Notes under the pieces: generated by a model
What the model saw: the letters and a program-made list of their open reading frames with translations, nothing else
What the model was told of the DNA's origin: nothing
Database searches by the model: none
Shown here: positions 4,757-7,130 of the stretch, piece after piece
Layout of the letters: each line of letters begins with the position of its first letter
Position numbering within the stretch: the first letter of the stretch is position 1
Assembly: GCA_965369945.1 (NCBI GenBank)
Contig: CBDUST010000247.1
Span: forward strand, 1-7,130
Length of the DNA: 7,130 nucleotides
Direction: 5' to 3'
Source: JADFNO01 sp965369945
Lineage (GTDB): Bacteria; Planctomycetota; Phycisphaerae; Phycisphaerales; SM1A02
Made by a program: the position numbers and the translations under genes

Positions 4757-4824
4757 CTGCACTGTAGACGGGCCGCGCGGGACGGTCAGTCGTCCTGCTC
4801 GTTAGAGTTCACTTCATCGGGTAG
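4743..4824 (+). repeat. 82-bp composite repeat, copy 2
   Basis: The partner of 1851-1932 (76 of 82 identical). Here both halves are in a fuller setting: the dockerin-like tail extends left to 4685, and the small - strand gene extends right to 4944. This copy is therefore probably closer to the source. Confidence 0.85.
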
Positions 4825-4944
4825 TTTCGCGCGCCACTCGGCGGCCTTGGCGTCGTAGCTCTGGCCCGGTTCGGCGGCGTGCCAGGCCAAATAGACGTCA
4901 AAAAGGTCGTTGACGGCCTTGATCGTCCGCCGGTGCTCGGTCAT
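4786..4944 (-). CDS. 52-residue acidic protein, unknown
   Basis: A small, soluble, charged protein: MTEHRRTIKAVNDLFDVYL, AWHAAEPGQSYDAKAAEW, then RAKLPDEVNSNEQDD. It looks helical in the first half, with a very acidic end, and has no membrane segment or known motif. ATG 4944 overlaps the stop of the upstream 27-residue ORF in an ATGA (4941-4944), and an in-frame TAA lies 15 bases before it, so this start is the only good one. Expression is probably by translational coupling. Evidence that it is a real gene: the last 12 residues are kept exactly in a second copy at 1894-1932 despite base changes, including a silent AGA/CGA-type difference. I do not recognise a family. The size and neighbours would suit a phage- or mobile-element-type gene, but this is inference. 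Confidence 0.5.
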   Translation of the reverse strand: MTEHRRTIKAVNDLFDVYLAWHAAEPGQSYDAKAAEWRAKLPDEVNSNEQDD

Positions 4945-5024
4945 CGCCCCGCACGCGGCGGCTTACCGCAATCGTCGCAGAGCTTGACTCGGCCCCGGCC
5001 GGCGGTTCCAATAATCTGAGTCAC
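4941..5024 (-). CDS. 27-residue ORF with a CxxC knuckle
   Basis: From GTG 5024 it reads VTQIIGTAGRGRV, KLCDDCGKPPRAGR and TGA. It is a very basic peptide with one CDDCGK knuckle, like half of a zinc ribbon. A GGAG lies eight bases before the GTG. The stop overlaps the start of the 52-residue gene in an ATGA, an arrangement typical of co-translated genes. With only one cysteine pair it would need a dimer or a partner to bind zinc. It is divergent from the gene at 5077, with 52 bases between the two starts. It could instead be the 3' remnant of a longer zinc-ribbon gene. Confidence 0.4.
   Translation of the reverse strand: MTQIIGTAGRGRVKLCDDCGKPPRAGR
4984..5015 (+). promoter_or_regulatory. Possible promoter of the gene at 5077
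   Basis: TTGACT (4984-4989) is a five-of-six match to a -35 box. The best -10 candidate, AATAAT (5010-5015), is 20 bases further on, wider than the usual 16-18. Its position would give a leader of about 55 bases. It overlaps the - strand 27-residue ORF. Tentative. Confidence 0.25.
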
Positions 5025-5076
5025 CTTTGCAACTCCGAGCAGTCAAGAGAACAATCGTTGACGAAAGGAGCTCAAC

Positions 5077-5424
5077 ATGGCCTACGGAGACGGAGCGGAC
5101 TGGAACGGATCATCAACTGAGGCTGGGACTGAGACGGTGATGTGGGAGACTGCCTTTGACGAGAGCGTGGCATCGGTCAGCTTCCTGATCACCCAGGGGC
5201 AGAGCGAGGAGACCGTGGCCCAGAACCTGATGAACGCCTGGAATGCAAGCTACCCCTATGAGGCTACGATTGACGGCAAATCTTCCTCTACCGTCAGGTT
5301 CAAAAAGAACGGCCAAACGCCCACAGCCATGACCGTCACCGGAAAATTGGGGAAGAAACCGCTTCCGGACAAGGGTTCTGCCCAGCCGGTGGTTTCAGAG
5401 TTGACGGTCAAGAACGTCGGTTAG
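5077..5424 (+). CDS. 115-residue protein, unknown
   Basis: It has an excellent start: AAAGGAG (5064-5070) is six bases before ATG 5077. The protein begins MAYGDGADWNGSSTEAGTE and has no signal peptide, no membrane segment and no cysteine. The middle (residues 25-60) alternates strand- and helix-like parts: DESVASVSFLITQGQSEE, then TVAQNLMNAWNASYPYEA. The last half is beta-like and basic (STVRFKKNGQTPTAMTVTGK), ending in ELTVKNVG. I do not recognise a family. The composition would suit a small structural or beta-sandwich protein, including phage virion parts, but nothing proves this. It stands alone on its strand, divergent from the two tiny genes and convergent with the kinase. The codon use and start make a real gene very likely. 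Confidence 0.8.
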   Translation: MAYGDGADWNGSSTEAGTETVMWETAFDESVASVSFLITQGQSEETVAQNLMNAWNASYPYEATIDGKSSSTVRFKKNGQTPTAMTVTGKLGKKPLPDKGSAQPVVSELTVKNVG

Positions 5425-5434
5425 GACACCGACC

Positions 5435-5469
5435 ACCGGCCCTTGAGCGACTAAGCGCCGGTCAAGGGC
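5435..5469. terminator. Inverted repeats between convergent genes (possible two-way terminator)
   Basis: Two overlapping stems compete: ACCGGC (5435-5440) with GCCGGT (5457-5462), and GCCCTTGA (5439-5446) with TCAAGGGC (5462-5469). They share bases, so only one can form fully at a time. They lie between the + strand gene ending at 5424 and the kinase stop at 5479. No T-tract follows on either strand, so classic intrinsic termination is doubtful; the place is right for a convergent terminator or RNA end-protecting hairpin. Confidence 0.45.
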
Positions 5470-5478
5470 GGGACGGCG

Positions 5479-7130
5479 TTAGTCCGCCGCAAGCTGCTCG
5501 AGATGCCATTGTGCCAGGTCGAACTCCGGCAGGTCGAACTTCTTTGTCGCTTGCAAAACGGTATCGCGACACTGTTCGAACCAGGTCTTGGCTTTGTCGC
5601 GGCGGCCCTCGACCAGCGCTCTGGCTCCCAGGTAGTAATACGTCACACTTCGCATCACGTCGTTCTCTGCATAGGGAAGCAAGTCTTCGGCGCTCAGGTC
5701 TCCGCGACACATCTCGAGCATCTTGTGTTCGAGGGGGATCGTCGCCGCTTCTTGCGCCACTTCAAGCGCCGCCGATGCCGCTTCGTGATCACCCGGGCCG
5801 TTTCGCAGCGCGCGCATCTCCCAGATCCACTGGTGGCCCTGCACCGCCCATATCGGATCAAGGGATGCTAGATGCGAGAAATCCTCGATCGCCCCCTCCA
5901 CATCGCCCGCGAAGCGCCGCGTGAGGCCCCTGCCGATGTAGACGATGGGCTCCTTCGCTGCGAGAGCGACAGCCCGATCATGGTCAGTCAACGCAAGTTG
6001 ATACTCACCGAAAATACGGCGAAGTCTGGCGCGATTGTAGAAGTCCGGCGGCAGTCCCTTGGTACCGCGCATTCCCCTGTTGTACGCCTCCAGTGCGCTG
6101 TCAAACTCGCCGCTCTTAAGAAGCAGGTACCCGACCGTCCGCAACGCCAGCATGTTTTCCGGGTCCAGCTCTAGGGCCCGATCGCAGTCACGCCTCGCCG
6201 AGGCATTCTTGCTCTGTAGCGCAAGCAGTTTCGCACGCAGGGCGTACGCAGCCGCCAAGCGGGGATTCAGTTTGATCGCTTTGGTACAGTCGGCTATGGC
6301 CTCGTTCGTTCGGAGGCCCCACTCGGGGTCGCGACGAGCTTCAAAGCGTGCCGCGAATCGTGCCTCGGCGAAGAGCCGGCCCGCCGTTTCCGTTGCCGCC
6401 GCCAGGGCCGCCCGGCTCGCCTCGTTTTGGTAGTACGCGGCGATGCCAAGCGCACCGGCCGCAGTCAGCAGCACCGCGACGAAGGCCAGTGGCACCTTAC
6501 GTTTGCGTACAAACTTGCTGAACCGGTAGGTTACGCTTGGCGGCCGGGCGAGGATCGGCTCGTGGTCAAGATGCCGACGAATGTCGGCCGCCAGTTCCCC
6601 CGCGCCCGCATAACGCCGCGTGCGGTCTTTCTCGAGACACTTCATCGTGATCCAATCCAGGTCGCCGCGGAGCAGTCGGATGAGCCTTCGCGGATTGAGT
6701 CGCCGGTGCTGGGCGATCTGCTCGACCGAAGACGCTTCGAGTTGCGGTGACTCACCCACCTCCTCGCCTCCTCCCTCAACGGAGGGGGAACGACCCTCAC
6801 CCCCAAGCCCTCCGGAGGGAGAGAGAGGAAAGCGGCTCAGCCGGTTGCTCGGCCGGGGTGGCTCCTGCTGGCGGATGATCCGCTGGAGCTCGGCGAACGC
6901 CACTTTGCGCAACGACGTCGAATCGAATGGCAAGGCTCCGGTGAGCAGCTCATACAGCAACACGCCGAGCGAGTAGATGTCCGAGCGGGTGTCGATATCC
7001 TGCGCGGTCATTTCCGCCTGCTCCGGGCTCATGTACTCCGGCGTTCCGATGAGCTGCCCCTGCTCGGTAAAGAGTGTTCTCTCGGTGAGCTTCTGGTGCA
7101 GCGCCTTGGCCACGCCGAAGTCGATCACCT
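5479..7130 (-). CDS. Membrane Ser/Thr protein kinase with TPR domain (5' end missing)
   Basis: The C-terminal 549 residues of a Hanks-type kinase that phosphorylates Ser/Thr on unknown targets. The right edge cuts it just before the DFG motif, so the glycine loop, Lys and HRD motifs lie outside. Visible parts are VIDFGVAKA (metal-binding DFG), the activation/P+1 loop GTPEYMSPEQAE, and DTRSDIYSLGVLLYELLTG (subdomain IX). DLDWITMKCLEKDRTRRY follows, with ADIRRHLDHEPI closing the domain (about residue 191). One membrane helix lies at about 212-233, after RKRK. Then come tetratricopeptide-like repeats from about 265 to 545 (NEAIADCTKAIKLNPR, ARRDCDRALELDPEN, GEFDSALEAYNRG). The layout is the common planctomycete cytoplasmic kinase, helix, TPR sensor. 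A palindromic element adds about 28 residues (100-127) between subdomains. The GTG at 7128 is internal, not a start. Confidence 0.93.
   Translation of the reverse strand, partial: VIDFGVAKALHQKLTERTLFTEQGQLIGTPEYMSPEQAEMTAQDIDTRSDIYSLGVLLYELLTGALPFDSTSLRKVAFAELQRIIRQQEPPRPSNRLSRFPLSPSGGLGGEGRSPSVEGGGEEVGESPQLEASSVEQIAQHRRLNPRRLIRLLRGDLDWITMKCLEKDRTRRYAGAGELAADIRRHLDHEPILARPPSVTYRFSKFVRKRKVPLAFVAVLLTAAGALGIAAYYQNEASRAALAAATETAGRLFAEARFAARFEARRDPEWGLRTNEAIADCTKAIKLNPRLAAAYALRAKLLALQSKNASARRDCDRALELDPENMLALRTVGYLLLKSGEFDSALEAYNRGMRGTKGLPPDFYNRARLRRIFGEYQLALTDHDRAVALAAKEPIVYIGRGLTRRFAGDVEGAIEDFSHLASLDPIWAVQGHQWIWEMRALRNGPGDHEAASAALEVAQEAATIPLEHKMLEMCRGDLSAEDLLPYAENDVMRSVTYYYLGARALVEGRRDKAKTWFEQCRDTVLQATKKFDLPEFDLAQWHLEQLAAD
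6748..6831 (-). repeat. Palindromic GC-rich element inserted in frame in the kinase gene
   Basis: This segment encodes FPLSPSGGLGG, EGRSPSVEGGG and EEVGES in a kinase loop that is normally short. At the DNA level it is an imperfect inverted repeat: CTCCCTC (6771-6777) pairs with GAGGGAG (6815-6821), each arm holding CGGAGGG-type sequence, around a CCTCCGGAGG palindrome. Both strands are open through it. I recognise this 'LSPSGG.G.EGR' type of sequence as a dispersed palindromic repeat in planctomycete genomes. The call rests on memory of the pattern, as no second copy lies in this window. Confidence 0.65.

Noticed and set aside
5479..7128. GTG at 7126-7128 as the start of the kinase/TPR protein
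   Set aside because: It encodes the valine just before IDFG in the middle of a kinase domain; the upstream Lys codon is partly visible, and the gene continues beyond the window edge.
1..7130. CRISPR array, tRNA or rRNA genes
   Set aside because: I saw no regularly spaced direct repeats with unique spacers, no tRNA-like cloverleaf or T-loop sequence, and no rRNA-like stretch.

Overview
The window most likely comes from a planctomycete, probably near the Phycisphaerae. This is inferred from gene families, not from any marker gene. The pointers are a Ser/Thr kinase with a TPR sensor half, a secreted Asp-box (BNR) propeller with Asp/Asn/Gly/Cys-rich calcium-type repeats and a family-typical C-terminal beta domain, dockerin-like tails of the 'ANWGPCP' type, a membrane-anchored zinc ribbon, and a GC-rich palindromic element inserted in frame in a kinase.

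Layout. 1-274: the 3' end of a glycine-rich RRM RNA-binding protein and its intrinsic terminator. 275-1220: two small membrane-protein genes on the + strand, a zinc-ribbon protein (576-866) and a 47-residue Gly/Leu/Phe repeat protein (1011-1154). Each is preceded by the same ~30-bp coding-like repeat, whose reading frame ends in an ATGA overlap with the gene start. 1252-1563: a small three-helix membrane protein on the - strand. 1649-2272: a mosaic of broken pieces, namely a truncated DUF5681-like head, the last 12 codons of a small gene, and the first ~79 codons of a Ser/Thr kinase. They are joined by a 38-bp and an 82-bp repeat. 2659-4683: a large secreted Asp-box protein. 4786-5024: two tiny overlapping - strand genes. 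5077-5424: a small unknown + strand gene. 5479-7130: the 3' part of a membrane Ser/Thr kinase with TPRs, running off the right edge.

The most unusual structure is a family of orphan C-terminal tails. The same dockerin-like tail occurs four times on the + strand (352-426, 1168-1218, 2374-2442, 4685-4756), and its last five codons occur a fifth time (1850-1864). None is in frame with a proper upstream gene. Two copies continue into a shared 82-bp block that also holds the 3' end of the small - strand gene. A 38-bp repeat lies at the exact break points of two gene fragments. Together these suggest recombination or gene conversion through short tail repeats, so that the region collects and breaks genes.

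The intact genes do not form one pathway. The secreted propeller, the membrane kinase and the small membrane proteins suggest cell-surface and signalling functions. All functional statements are from reading the sequence; no database search was possible.
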